64,000 nucleotides of DNA from an uncultured bacterium (lineage in GTDB: Bacteria > Cyanobacteriota > Vampirovibrionia > Gastranaerophilales > Gastranaerophilaceae): assembly GCA_903868125.1 (NCBI GenBank), contig CAIPUE010000015.1, positions 62,001 through 126,000 of the forward strand, given 5' to 3'. Under the pieces are notes generated by a model that saw nothing but the letters and a program-made list of their open reading frames with translations, was not told where the DNA came from and ran no database searches. Position numbers and translations under genes: made by a program. How positions within the stretch are numbered: the first letter of the stretch is position 1; each line of letters opens with the position of its first letter. Below are positions 26,235 to 35,113 of this stretch, piece after piece.

Positions 26235-27893
26235 CTACTTACTTGGGATAGTAATAACGAATTCACTGCCATGTTCAGGTTCACTGTTTACGGTAATTTT
26301 GCCTTCATGTTTCTGAATTATTTTCTCTGAAATAGCCAAGCCTAATCCTGTTCCCACTCCTACACCTTTTGTGGTATATCCGGCGGTAAATATTTTATTG
26401 ATTTTCTCCGGCGCTATGCCCTTTCCATCATCTTTTATTTTTACAATTAAACTATTGTCTTTAAATTCTGTTGTTATATTGATTTGACCTGATTTAGCAA
26501 TACTTTGGCAAGCATTTATAAGAATATTCATAAAAACTTGATTAAGCATATTTGGATAGCACTTTATCAAAGGCAGTTCACTGTAATTTCTTATTATTTC
26601 TATTTTATTTTTGGTTTCATGACGGATTAAATCGAGGGTCAAATCCAGTTCTTTGTTAATATCCGCTTCTTGAAGTTCTGCTTCATCAAGTCTGACGAAT
26701 TTTTTCAGAGATTTAACCATATTGCTTATTCTAAGAACCGCTTCTCTATCTAATTCATTAATTTCTTTAAGTATTGGGGCGATTTCTTTATCGTTAATTT
26801 TTTTAATAAATTTTGCAATAATCGAATTATTTGAATTGATTGATGCCAAAGGGGTATTTATTTCGTGGGCTACTCCTGCAATCAATTGCCCCAAAGACGC
26901 CATTTTTTCGGAATTTATCAACTGAACTTGGGTATCTTTCAATTCTTTTAGCGTCGTTTGAAGCTCTGCCATTGTTTTTAAATCTTTTTCATACAATTTT
27001 GCTTGAATAATTGCGTTTCCAAGTTGTGCTGCAACACTTTCCAGAATATCTATTTCATCGTTTAACTCTCTTTGCTGATGTGATAGTATAACGATTATTC
27101 CAAGCAATTGATTCAGATGATAGATTGGAACAATTATCCTAAACGCTGATTTTTTAAGGTTTGTAGCGGTTAGATGCTCTTTTAAGCAGCTCGATACTAC
27201 TATTTCTTTATTGGTGATTAATTTATAAGTTGCCTCATCAAATTTCACGATAGAATCTATTTCTGATTTGAACTCTTTGTTAATTTGTTCAATTTTAAAA
27301 GATTTATCTAAAGTGGACGCATAATAAATTTTGAAAGCTCCGAACATATTTGAAAGTTCTTTAAGTGCAGAATTTGTAATTTTAGAAATATCAATGGATT
27401 CTCTTATAACATTTGACATTTTGTTTATTAAAACCATTTTTATGGCTTGTGCTTGAGCTTTTTGTTTTATTTTAATAAAATTTTTATTTTCTGCTTGAAG
27501 TTTTTTATATTTATCCGAGAGTAAATTATATTGTTTATCCAATATTTCAATTTTATTTTGAGCGCTTACATCATTGAATATAATTACAACGTAGCTGTTT
27601 CTTTTTATGGCAGTTATATTGAAATAAAAAAGTCCTTTTTGAATATTTTGATAATTTACATATGCAAAAAAGTTTTGAGGAGAAATAATCGCTTGATAGA
27701 TTGGCGAATACATTTCCATATTTTCGCCGTCCAAGCTACAAATATCAAAATTCAACTGATGAGAAAATTTTTGTAGATTTACAAAATCCGTAAATGTTCT
27801 TATAAAGGCATTATTTTTATATAATACTTCGTTTTTGTCGTTAATAATGATAACGGCGTCATTAAATTTAGAGAAAAATTCAAACTTATCCAT
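26235..27893 (-). CDS. sensor histidine kinase (PAS-GAF-HisKA-HATPase)
   Basis: 552 aa with no transmembrane helix. Order: PAS-like (1-115, 'FNDAVIIINDKNEVLYKNNAFIRTF'), coiled coil (about 120-160), GAF-like (165-300), second coiled coil, HisKA with 'AGVAHEINTPLASI' (H-box near 340), and HATPase with 'NILINACQSI', 'DDGKGIAPEKI' and 'GVGTGLGLAISEKI'. A cytosolic signal is likely. No response regulator is adjacent; the divergent neighbour is a winged-helix-like protein. Confidence 0.9.
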   Translation of the reverse strand: MDKFEFFSKFNDAVIIINDKNEVLYKNNAFIRTFTDFVNLQKFSHQLNFDICSLDGENMEMYSPIYQAIISPQNFFAYVNYQNIQKGLFYFNITAIKRNSYVVIIFNDVSAQNKIEILDKQYNLLSDKYKKLQAENKNFIKIKQKAQAQAIKMVLINKMSNVIRESIDISKITNSALKELSNMFGAFKIYYASTLDKSFKIEQINKEFKSEIDSIVKFDEATYKLITNKEIVVSSCLKEHLTATNLKKSAFRIIVPIYHLNQLLGIIVILSHQQRELNDEIDILESVAAQLGNAIIQAKLYEKDLKTMAELQTTLKELKDTQVQLINSEKMASLGQLIAGVAHEINTPLASINSNNSIIAKFIKKINDKEIAPILKEINELDREAVLRISNMVKSLKKFVRLDEAELQEADINKELDLTLDLIRHETKNKIEIIRNYSELPLIKCYPNMLNQVFMNILINACQSIAKSGQINITTEFKDNSLIVKIKDDGKGIAPEKINKIFTAGYTTKGVGVGTGLGLAISEKIIQKHEGKITVNSEPEHGSEFVITIPSK

Positions 27894-27951
27894 AATAGTA
27901 TTATACAGTGAAAAGTGAAATGTAAATTAATGAAAACAAAAATTTACGTAA

Positions 27952-27968
27952 TGAAACATTTTGTTTCA
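27952..27968. promoter_or_regulatory. candidate operator palindrome
   Basis: TGAAACA-TTT-TGTTTCA, a perfect 7-bp inverted repeat in the 142-bp gap between the divergent kinase and winged-helix-like genes. It could be a repressor site. Which protein binds it is unknown. Confidence 0.45.
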
Positions 27969-28035
27969 CCCGCAAAGTTTTATGCTAAATTTATAAAATG
28001 GTAAATAAAATAGTTGTTAGGTAAGGAGATATTAC

Positions 28036-28632
28036 ATGTCAAAATATTTGAGCAAAGAAGAAGTTAAGCAATGGAGAAGCTCATTAGAAAAGATTACTTT
28101 GGAAGAATATGCTTCAAGATTGGGAAAAGTAATAGAAGAAGAAAAACATACAAATGACTTGATTGATATTGTTTTAAAAGGACAATCCGTTATGTCCAAA
28201 GTTGATAGTTTAACGATTACGAAAGGCGAAAAAATTAATTCTATTGCTCAAAGATCTTTTGAACGAGAAAAAGAAATTTCACACGCACCTTTTTCAGTCA
28301 CTGTAAACAAGCCAAAAGTCCAAAATGAAATTAAAAAGAGCGAAAAGACGACTATCAAAACCGACAACATTGAGACTCCAAAAACGCCCGAAAAACCTTC
28401 GTTAAGAGAAGAGGTAAGGTTGGTCTTTAATAAAGCGCTTACTGACAGAGAGCAATTGGTATTTGATTATTTTCTCAACAACAAAAATCAAATCGTATAT
28501 GCAAAAGATTTGGCTAGCCTGCTTGATTTACCAAGAGATTATGTTTATAAATATATCAAAAATCTTCGTGCCAAAATTGATGGCGGTGAACTGCAAAATG
28601 CTGACAATGGCGGTTATGTATTAAGCGTTTAG
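28036..28632 (+). CDS. probable DNA-binding protein with C-terminal winged-helix-like domain
   Basis: 198 aa. The N-terminal part (1-75) is helical, a Lys/Pro-rich linker follows (about 80-125), and the last ~70 residues ('LTDREQLVFDYFLNNKNQIVYAKDLASLLDLPRDYVYKYIKNLRAKIDGGELQ') look like a winged helix of the OmpR-C/replication regulator kind. There is no receiver domain. AAGGAG lies 7 nt before the ATG, and a terminator follows. It may regulate itself through the palindrome at 27952 (inference). Confidence 0.6.
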   Translation: MSKYLSKEEVKQWRSSLEKITLEEYASRLGKVIEEEKHTNDLIDIVLKGQSVMSKVDSLTITKGEKINSIAQRSFEREKEISHAPFSVTVNKPKVQNEIKKSEKTTIKTDNIETPKTPEKPSLREEVRLVFNKALTDREQLVFDYFLNNKNQIVYAKDLASLLDLPRDYVYKYIKNLRAKIDGGELQNADNGGYVLSV

Positions 28633-28665
28633 GTTGTACGTTTCCAAAACTTAATAAATTTGTGT

Positions 28666-28713
28666 AAAAAAGCAAATGCTGTAGTATAATATGATTGGAG
28701 CACTTGCTTTTTT
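28666..28713 (+). terminator. intrinsic terminator
   Basis: AAAAAAGCAAATGCT (28666-28680) pairs imperfectly with AGCACTTGCTTTTTT (28699-28713), ending in a T6 run. Confidence 0.7.
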
Positions 28714-28739
28714 AATTTTAAAATTTATCAGGATAAAAT

Positions 28740-29948
28740 ATGAACTCATCTATAATTAATATATCAGAAGTTTTGAATAACGCGAAAAATCTTATTTCCG
28801 CGGGATTTTCCTCAGGATATAATTTTAATGAAATAAATGCTGCGGAATATTTTGATGAATTAATTGAAAATTCAACGCTGCCTACTCCGATTTTTTCAGG
28901 AATAATAATTATGGAAAAATCAGAAAAGGAATTAACCCTTATCGATGGACTGCAAAGAATAACAACTATATGCTTACTTCTATGTGCATTATGCGAAATT
29001 TATAAAAATACTACAACAAAAAATGAGACGGCTAAAAATAAAATTTTCAATATGTTTCTGCTCAACAATGATGAACCTAAGCTCCAATTGAAAAATCGGG
29101 AACAAGACATTTATAAAAAAATTCTTTTTTCGGAAGAGTTAAACGAAGAAGAACTCAAAAACAATTTATATAAAACTTATCAAAGTTTTTTATCAAAAAT
29201 AAGTGCCAGAAAAATTTCGGGGACACAATTATTTAAAATTATTTCAAAAATTCAATTTATGGTTATTATAACCAACAAATCAGAAATATCAACCAGAGAA
29301 CTTTATCAAGCACTTAATTACAATAAGGACAAATTTCAAGTCAATTTAATTTCTGATTTTATAACCCAAATTGATGCAGTCGCGGGTGGTATCTGGCAAG
29401 AAACAACCGACTGTTATTATAATTTAGGTCATCACGAACTATTGAAGACATTTCTGCTGGATTTTTTGACTATTCAAAATGATGGTAAAATCCCGAATAA
29501 AAATGCTTTATATAATAAATTTAAATCTTATTTTAATAAAATGGAAAAATTTCAAGATGCAAAAAAGATTACTCAAAATATTTGTAAATATGCTCAATAT
29601 TATTTAAAAATCATTAATGCTGATTTTGAAAATCTTGAAATACACGAAGAGATTACAATTCTGAACAACAACAATGGAAATGATGCTTATCCATATTTAA
29701 TGGAAGCCGTTGGGGATTTGGAGAATGGACATATACATCAAGATATGTTTTTGGACATACTTCGAATGATAAATTCATTCATCATAAGCAGGATTGAGGA
29801 TCCGGATTGTCCACTAAAAGTTGACTTTGCAAGTCTAAGCACAGAGCTCAATAAAATGCTTGTTTACTCAAGCCGAACTCAGGAAATATTTGATGACAGT
29901 AAATTAACAATAAACGAAATGAACAATTTATCCACTTTTGAAGTATAA
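28740..29948 (+). CDS. DUF262 (GmrSD N-terminal-like) protein
   Basis: 402 aa. A ParB/Srx-like DUF262 domain is seen near the start ('IIIMEKSEKELTLIDGLQRITTI', with DGLQR for the usual DGQQR), followed by a long helical part. There is no HNH/DUF1524 nuclease domain, so this is not a complete GmrSD. Such proteins occur in type IV restriction and other defence loci, but also alone. It lies between the winged-helix-like gene and ftsH. AGGA precedes the ATG. Confidence 0.65.
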   Translation: MNSSIINISEVLNNAKNLISAGFSSGYNFNEINAAEYFDELIENSTLPTPIFSGIIIMEKSEKELTLIDGLQRITTICLLLCALCEIYKNTTTKNETAKNKIFNMFLLNNDEPKLQLKNREQDIYKKILFSEELNEEELKNNLYKTYQSFLSKISARKISGTQLFKIISKIQFMVIITNKSEISTRELYQALNYNKDKFQVNLISDFITQIDAVAGGIWQETTDCYYNLGHHELLKTFLLDFLTIQNDGKIPNKNALYNKFKSYFNKMEKFQDAKKITQNICKYAQYYLKIINADFENLEIHEEITILNNNNGNDAYPYLMEAVGDLENGHIHQDMFLDILRMINSFIISRIEDPDCPLKVDFASLSTELNKMLVYSSRTQEIFDDSKLTINEMNNLSTFEV

Positions 29949-29996
29949 TAAAAAAAGAATTATGAGAGATAGAGTAAATATAGAGGTATTTTTTAA

Positions 29997-31886
29997 ATGA
30001 ATAAAAGTCAATCAATGGGGATGTACGTAATATTGGGAATAATGGTTTTAGCATTTGTATCTATGCTTATGGCAGGGCCTAATACAAGTACTCAGGAGTT
30101 GTCATATACAGAGTTTTTACAAAAGCTTAAAGCAGGAGAAATAAAAAGTGTCGAAATAGACAAAGATTCTACTTCGTTAATAGCTCAACCCAAAGTTCAG
30201 CCCAAGATTGTAAAACCAGCCAATGAAACGATGAAAGCATTATACGGTGAGCAAAAAACACCGATTATACAATATAAAGTTCTAACTCCAAGTGATGCAA
30301 CCCTGATGATAAAACTGGAAAGTGCAAATGTCGATGTTAATGTCAAAAAACCTAGCGAGTCTTCGCAATGGATGGGTGTTTTAGGCTCATTAATTTTACC
30401 TTTGCTATTCATTATATTTTTAGTTGTAATGGCAAAAGGACTTCAGGCAGGTGGCTCTCAGGCAATGTCGTTTGGAAAAAGCAAGGCTAAATTAATGCTT
30501 GACAATAAGGTTAAAATTGCGTTTAAAGATGTTGCCGGAATTGATGAAGAAAAAGCTGAACTTGAAGAAATAGTCGATTTTTTAAAAAATGGTGAGAAAT
30601 ATATTAAATTAGGCGCGAAAATCCCCAAAGGGGTTTTGCTCGTCGGCGTTCCGGGAACAGGTAAGACGCTTATGGCTAAAGCAGTAGCAGGCGAAGCCGG
30701 TGTCCCGTTCTTTTCAATAAGCGGTTCTGATTTTGTAGAAATGTTTGTCGGAGTCGGCGCTAGCAGAGTGCGAGATTTATTTGAACAGGCGAAAAAACAC
30801 CAGCCATGCATTATATTTATAGACGAGATTGATGCAGTCGGACGTCAGCGTGGCGCAGGATTGGGTGGAGGACACGATGAAAGAGAACAAACTCTTAATC
30901 AATTGTTGGTTGAAATGGACGGATTTGATGAAAATACGAACATAATAGTAATAGCGGCAACAAACAGACCTGATATCTTGGATAATGCGCTTTTAAGACC
31001 GGGAAGGTTTGACAGACAAATTGTTATTAATCGACCTGACATATTAGGTAGAGAACAAATTTTAATGGTTCACGCCAAAAATAAACCGTTGGCTGATGAA
31101 GTTGATTTGAAAATTTTGGCGAAACGTACTCCGGGATTTACGGGAGCTGATTTGCAGAATTTATTGAACGAAGCTGCGCTTTTGGCAGCTCGTCACGATA
31201 AAACAAAAATATACATGGATGATTTGGAAGAAGCAATCGATAAGGTTATGGCCGGACCTGAAAAGAAAAGTAGGATTATTTCTGACGAAGAAAAAGAAAA
31301 TACTGCTTTTCACGAGGTTGGACACGCGCTTTTATCTAAATTACTAAAAAATTGTGACCCGCTTCATAAGGTTTCAATAATACCCAGAGGTATGGCGCTT
31401 GGCATCACAATGACGCTACCGGAGAAAGACCATTTAACAATGACAAAAGCCCAACTGCTAGACCGAATCACAATGACATTAGGTGGTCGGGTTGCCGAGG
31501 AGCTTACTTATGGTCCCGAATCAATCACTACCGGAGCTTCAAATGATTTGGAAAAAGTAACGGCTCTTGCTCGTAAAATGGTAACCGCATACGGTATGAG
31601 CGAAAAAATGGGTAATATGGCTTACGGAAAAAGTGAAGAACATGTCTTTATGGGGAGAGATTTCGGACATGCAAGGGATTTTTCAGAAGAAATTGCAGCT
31701 GATATAGACAAAGAAGTTAAGAAAATTGTCGATGAATGTTATGAATTAGCTCATAAATTATTGCAAGAAAACAAGGATATACTTGAATATATTGCTAAAA
31801 AGCTTTTAGAAGAAGAAACTCTTGACGAAAAAGAATTTGTTGCACTTATGGATAAAATTAAAAATGACAGAAGTAATCAAGGTTAA
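29997..31886 (+). CDS. ftsH: ATP-dependent zinc metalloprotease FtsH
   Basis: 629 aa, full length. Two N-terminal membrane segments (about 8-26 and 124-146) flank an extracytoplasmic domain. The AAA module has Walker A GVPGTGKT (217-224), Walker B 'CIIFIDEID' and second region of homology '[20 protein letters not shown]'. The protease zinc site is HEVGH (439-443). It degrades misfolded membrane proteins and unstable regulators as a hexamer. Its end overlaps the start of the next gene. Confidence 0.97.
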   Translation: MNKSQSMGMYVILGIMVLAFVSMLMAGPNTSTQELSYTEFLQKLKAGEIKSVEIDKDSTSLIAQPKVQPKIVKPANETMKALYGEQKTPIIQYKVLTPSDATLMIKLESANVDVNVKKPSESSQWMGVLGSLILPLLFIIFLVVMAKGLQAGGSQAMSFGKSKAKLMLDNKVKIAFKDVAGIDEEKAELEEIVDFLKNGEKYIKLGAKIPKGVLLVGVPGTGKTLMAKAVAGEAGVPFFSISGSDFVEMFVGVGASRVRDLFEQAKKHQPCIIFIDEIDAVGRQRGAGLGGGHDEREQTLNQLLVEMDGFDENTNIIVIAATNRPDILDNALLRPGRFDRQIVINRPDILGREQILMVHAKNKPLADEVDLKILAKRTPGFTGADLQNLLNEAALLAARHDKTKIYMDDLEEAIDKVMAGPEKKSRIISDEEKENTAFHEVGHALLSKLLKNCDPLHKVSIIPRGMALGITMTLPEKDHLTMTKAQLLDRITMTLGGRVAEELTYGPESITTGASNDLEKVTALARKMVTAYGMSEKMGNMAYGKSEEHVFMGRDFGHARDFSEEIAADIDKEVKKIVDECYELAHKLLQENKDILEYIAKKLLEEETLDEKEFVALMDKIKNDRSNQG

Positions 31887-32760
31887 TCAACCTATTCGAG
31901 AAATAAATTTTGAGGGACTAAAAATAGGCGGTGAAAATGACTTTTTGGGGTCGAAGCCTGTTTTTGCACTTGAACTGAATATCTTTGACTTTAGCGCGTC
32001 ATCGCATATCGTTAAGGATTATTTTAATTCGCAAGGTAATCAATCTTTACCCGCTGAGGCAATTAATTTGGTATCTGTGGCGCAAGAAACCCCTTGTGAT
32101 ATTTTAGCTCTAAAATTCAATATCCCCGAAGATGATTTGGAGAAAAACATTGCTAAAGCAAAAAAACTTTTAAAAACTCTTTTGCCTCATATAAAAAAAC
32201 CGCTTTTGATTAGAGGAGTGAATAATAAATCTGTTGACATTAAGCTTTTGCCTGAGTTGATGGAAGTTTTGGACAGGGAAGTTATAATTGCTTTTGCTAC
32301 TGAAAATACGTATAAAGAAATAGTTCCTGCGGTAATTAAAGGCGGACATATTTTGGCTATAAGAACCCCGATTGATATAAATTTGGCAAAGGAAATGAAT
32401 ATTTTAACCTCGGATATGGGGCTTAGTCTTGATAAAATCCTAATTGATACCGATATGGGAGGACTTGGCTATGGGCTTGAATACGGATACAGTATAATGG
32501 AGCGGATTAAGCTTGCGGCATTTGAGGGCGATAAGATGTTAAATATGCCTTTGATTGCCTTTGCGGGTGAAGAAGCTTTGAAAGTGAAAGAGGCAAAATC
32601 GGATACTTTTTCTAAAAGTTTTGGCGATTTTAAAGAACGTTCTATGATGTTTGAAATTACTACCGCTTCAGCGGTGATGGCTGCAGGTGCAAATTTAATC
32701 GTGCTCGAACATCCGCAAAGCATTGAAGCGATAAGAAGTGAGTTAAACGGCAAACGGTAA
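31864..32760 (+). CDS. corrinoid iron-sulfur protein small subunit (CdhD/AcsD-like)
   Basis: 298 aa from the ATG at 31864, overlapping the ftsH end by 23 bp. TIM-barrel protein of the acetyl-CoA decarbonylase/synthase delta family ('TPCDILALKFNIPEDD', 'KPLLIRGVNNKSVDIKLLPELMEVL', 'ILIDTDMGGLGYGLEYGYSIMERIKLAAFEGDKMLNMPLIAF'). With the large subunit, encoded 143 bp downstream, it forms the methyl-carrying CFeSP. No AcsA/AcsB/AcsE genes are present. The stop codon lies in a 7-bp tandem repeat. Confidence 0.85.
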   Translation: MTEVIKVNQPIREINFEGLKIGGENDFLGSKPVFALELNIFDFSASSHIVKDYFNSQGNQSLPAEAINLVSVAQETPCDILALKFNIPEDDLEKNIAKAKKLLKTLLPHIKKPLLIRGVNNKSVDIKLLPELMEVLDREVIIAFATENTYKEIVPAVIKGGHILAIRTPIDINLAKEMNILTSDMGLSLDKILIDTDMGGLGYGLEYGYSIMERIKLAAFEGDKMLNMPLIAFAGEEALKVKEAKSDTFSKSFGDFKERSMMFEITTASAVMAAGANLIVLEHPQSIEAIRSELNGKR

Positions 32761-32772
32761 ACGGTAAACGGT
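32745..32772 (+). repeat. heptamer repeat over a stop codon
   Basis: AAACGGY occurs four times in a row (period 7). The second unit contains the CdhD-like stop. A REP palindrome follows at once. Confidence 0.8.
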
Positions 32773-32774
32773 AG

Positions 32775-32794
32775 GGTGCGGATTCAACCGCACC
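32775..32794. repeat. REP-like palindrome
   Basis: GGTGCGG ... CCGCACC stem after GTAG and before GAC, the same unit as at 23970, between the two corrinoid protein genes. Confidence 0.75.
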
Positions 32795-32853
32795 GACAAA
32801 AAATAAACAAACCCAATGACCGAGAAGTAAAAAGGGGAAAGTAAGCGAAAATC

Positions 32854-32885
32854 GCAAAACTGTTCAACTTTTCGACTTTTCAACT
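32854..32885 (-). repeat. octamer array (AGTYGAAN type)
   Basis: On the minus strand: AGTTGAAA AGTCGAAA AGTTGAAC AGTTTTGC, 8-nt period, followed by a pyrimidine-rich tract. It is almost the same as the array at 47340. Confidence 0.7.
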
Positions 32886-32903
32886 AAAAAAGGATACAAC
32901 AAA

Positions 32904-34070
32904 ATGGAATTATCAGGATTACAGGTTTTTAAATATTTACCGGCAGCAAAGAGACTGCCTGAGGGGAATTGCAAAAAATGCGGATTTCCGACTTGCATGG
33001 CGTTTGCGCTTAAGCTTGCTAAAAATCAGACTGAAATTCAACTTTGCTCTTATGCGCCCGAGGAATTAAAAGAAATTTTCGAGCAAGGGATGAAAAAACC
33101 ACAAAAAGAAGTTTTTCTGGGGCATAAGCATAAGGTTTTAATCGGCGGGGAAAATGTCCTTTTTCGTCACGACAAGACTTTTGTGAATAAAACGGCTATC
33201 GCGGTTGTACTGGATGTTTCACAAGTAGGCTGGGACGAAAAATTTAAAAGAATTACCGAATTTGAAATTACGAGAATTAACGAAACTTTTAAGGTCGATT
33301 TGGTCTATTTAAAAGGCGATGTTCGACCTGAATTAACCCAAAAGCTTGACAATTTGGGCTTTGCGTATATTTTTGAAGACGACTTGAAAGATATTATGCA
33401 AGTTGAAGACGGAAATGTTTTTGAAACAATCCAAACTTTGACAACGATAAGAAAAAAAGCGGTTTTGGAGAAAGACGAAAATTATTCAAATCCTGTTATG
33501 GTTTATTTTAGGCATGATGAAAATATTCTCAAATTAATGTCAAGAGCTGGTTTTTACCTCTGTAAGTACACTAATTTACTTATTTTTGAGGATTTTAATG
33601 AAGCGCTGATTTCTACATTGATTACATTGCGCCAAAATATTTATACTGACCCGCAAAAACCTTTACAGGTGGAATCTAAGGTTTATGAATTTAATAACGC
33701 AGATGAAAATTCATTAATATTTTTGACAACAAATTTTGCCTTGACTTATTTTGCGGTCTCAAATGAAATAGAATCGTTGAATAAGCCTGCTTATATTGTG
33801 GTTACCCCATCTGACGGAATGAGTGTTTTGACCGCATGGTCGGCTGAGAAATTCACGGCACAGATTGTCGCAAAAACGGTTAATCAATTTGAATTAGCAA
33901 AAAAGGTTAAAAACAAACAATTAATAATCCCAGGGCTATTGGGCCACATGAAAGAAGAAATAGAAGAAGCATTGCCCGAATTCAAAATTCTTGTCGGTCC
34001 AAACGAAGCATATTTGTTAGGAGATTTTGTTAAAGGATTAACTGTTTTTAAAAATGAGGACACGGAATAA
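32904..34070 (+). CDS. corrinoid iron-sulfur protein large subunit (AcsC/CdhE-like)
   Basis: 388 aa. The N-terminal [4Fe-4S] module has C23-x2-C26-x4-C31-x16-C48 ('NCKKCGFPTCMAFALKLA'). A TIM barrel and a C-terminal cobalamin-binding part follow ('KQLIIPGLLGHMKEEIEEALPEFKILVGPNEAYLLGDFVK'). It is somewhat shorter than acetogen AcsC (about 440). It would carry a methyl group on cobalt. Without CODH/ACS nearby, the methyl acceptor is unknown. AAGGA lies upstream of the ATG, and a mobile-like element begins 10 bp after the stop. Confidence 0.87.
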   Translation: MELSGLQVFKYLPAAKRLPEGNCKKCGFPTCMAFALKLAKNQTEIQLCSYAPEELKEIFEQGMKKPQKEVFLGHKHKVLIGGENVLFRHDKTFVNKTAIAVVLDVSQVGWDEKFKRITEFEITRINETFKVDLVYLKGDVRPELTQKLDNLGFAYIFEDDLKDIMQVEDGNVFETIQTLTTIRKKAVLEKDENYSNPVMVYFRHDENILKLMSRAGFYLCKYTNLLIFEDFNEALISTLITLRQNIYTDPQKPLQVESKVYEFNNADENSLIFLTTNFALTYFAVSNEIESLNKPAYIVVTPSDGMSVLTAWSAEKFTAQIVAKTVNQFELAKKVKNKQLIIPGLLGHMKEEIEEALPEFKILVGPNEAYLLGDFVKGLTVFKNEDTE

Positions 34071-34079
34071 TTCCAAAAT

Positions 34080-34236
34080 GAGCTTGCGGAAAAATTAAAA
34101 TTTTCCTCGCAAGCTCCTATGTCCGGCTTAAATCCATACCGCCGGCTATCCAGCAGCCGGTATGGATTTAGCACTTCTTAGGTCGGATTTAAAAAATTGC
34201 AAAAAATTGTCATTTTTTGCAATTTTTTAAATCCTC
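34080..34236. mobile_element. MITE-like element, copy 1
   Basis: 157 bp beginning GAGCTTGCGGAAAAATT and ending in CTC. It is flanked by AAT on both sides (34077-34079 and 34237-34239). It has three hairpins: a 5' stem with GAGCTTGCG, a central 13-bp stem with TAAATCCATACCG, and a 21-bp A/T-rich 3' hairpin. About 90% identical to copy 3 (60607); also matches copy 2 (38410). No coding capacity. Confidence 0.85.
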
Positions 34237-34265
34237 AATATACAATTTCTAAATTTTCCGCGGCC

Positions 34266-34913
34266 TCAATAATTAATTTTTGAAAATTCTTGTACGGCGC
34301 CATAAATTCCTTCGATAAACATTTGCGTTCCGATAACTATTAAAATTAATCCCATCATTCTTGTGAGTGATTTTAGTGCACTAAGTCCGATTATTTCTTT
34401 TATATGTTTGCCCAAAATAAAAAATAAATATGTTATGACGCATAAAAGTGCAAACGCAAAAATTGTAACAAAAAGGTTGATAATTCCACCCGTAGAAAAA
34501 TTCATTGCCGTTATAATTACTCCCGGACCTGCTAATAGCGGAATTCCCAACGGAGTAACCGCGACTGAACCTTCTGATTTCATTGTTTTTTCGATTACTT
34601 TTTTGGATGGGTTGTTAATCAACGATTGCTTTCCTTGAAGCATTTCATAGCCGATTAAAGCGACCAATATACCTCCGGCAAGCCTTAGTGCGGTGAAGCT
34701 GACCCCAAATAAGTCTAACAACAAATGCCCCGCAACTGCAAATATAACTACCGCTATAAAAGCTGTAGTCGTGGATATACGCGCGATTTTTTTAGCATTT
34801 TGTTCATCTTCATTTGCAGTTAAAGTTAAAAAAATTGACACCCCCGAGAACGGATTCATTATCGCCGAGAATCCCATAAAAACTACGCCCGCATAGACTA
34901 TTTTTTCAAACAT
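34266..34913 (-). CDS. MarC family membrane protein
   Basis: 215 aa with six hydrophobic helices and MarC/UPF0056 signatures ('NPFSGVSIFLTLTANE', 'LRLAGGILVALIGYEMLQG', 'TPLGIPLLAGPGVIITAMN', 'LTRMMGLILIVIGTQMFIEGI'). Function in the family is unsettled; a role in multiple antibiotic resistance was once proposed. It is a single-gene unit between a mobile-like element and the isocitrate dehydrogenase gene. Confidence 0.9.
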   Translation of the reverse strand: MFEKIVYAGVVFMGFSAIMNPFSGVSIFLTLTANEDEQNAKKIARISTTTAFIAVVIFAVAGHLLLDLFGVSFTALRLAGGILVALIGYEMLQGKQSLINNPSKKVIEKTMKSEGSVAVTPLGIPLLAGPGVIITAMNFSTGGIINLFVTIFAFALLCVITYLFFILGKHIKEIIGLSALKSLTRMMGLILIVIGTQMFIEGIYGAVQEFSKINY

Positions 34914-34929
34914 GTTCGCTCCCTAATCA

Positions 34930-35034
34930 TGAGACTAATGCACAAGTAAGAACCCGCATAGGGACATTTCTCCCGAAATCAAAGATTTCGGAGAAAGCAG
35001 TCAAAACAAATTTTCTATAATTGTGCAGTGGTCT
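34930..35034. repeat. inverted repeat region between marC and icd
   Basis: GACTAATGCACAA near 34930 and TTGTGCAGTGGTC near 35020-35034 form a GAC-N3-TGCACAA inverted pair. They enclose a hairpin TCTCCCGAAATC/GATTTCGGAGA (near 34971-34997). It lies upstream of marC and could be a leader structure or repeat remnant. Confidence 0.5.
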
Positions 35035-35083
35035 TATCTTACTTTTATAGTATTTTTAAATAAAATGAAAAATAAATCAAGGT

Positions 35084-35113
35084 CAAAAGGATTTAAGCCA
35101 AAAGGATTTAAAT
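35084..35113. repeat. 15-bp tandem duplication
   Basis: CAAAAGGATTTAA plus two bases occurs twice in tandem (35084-35098, 35099-35113), directly next to the icd stop codon. Confidence 0.8.
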
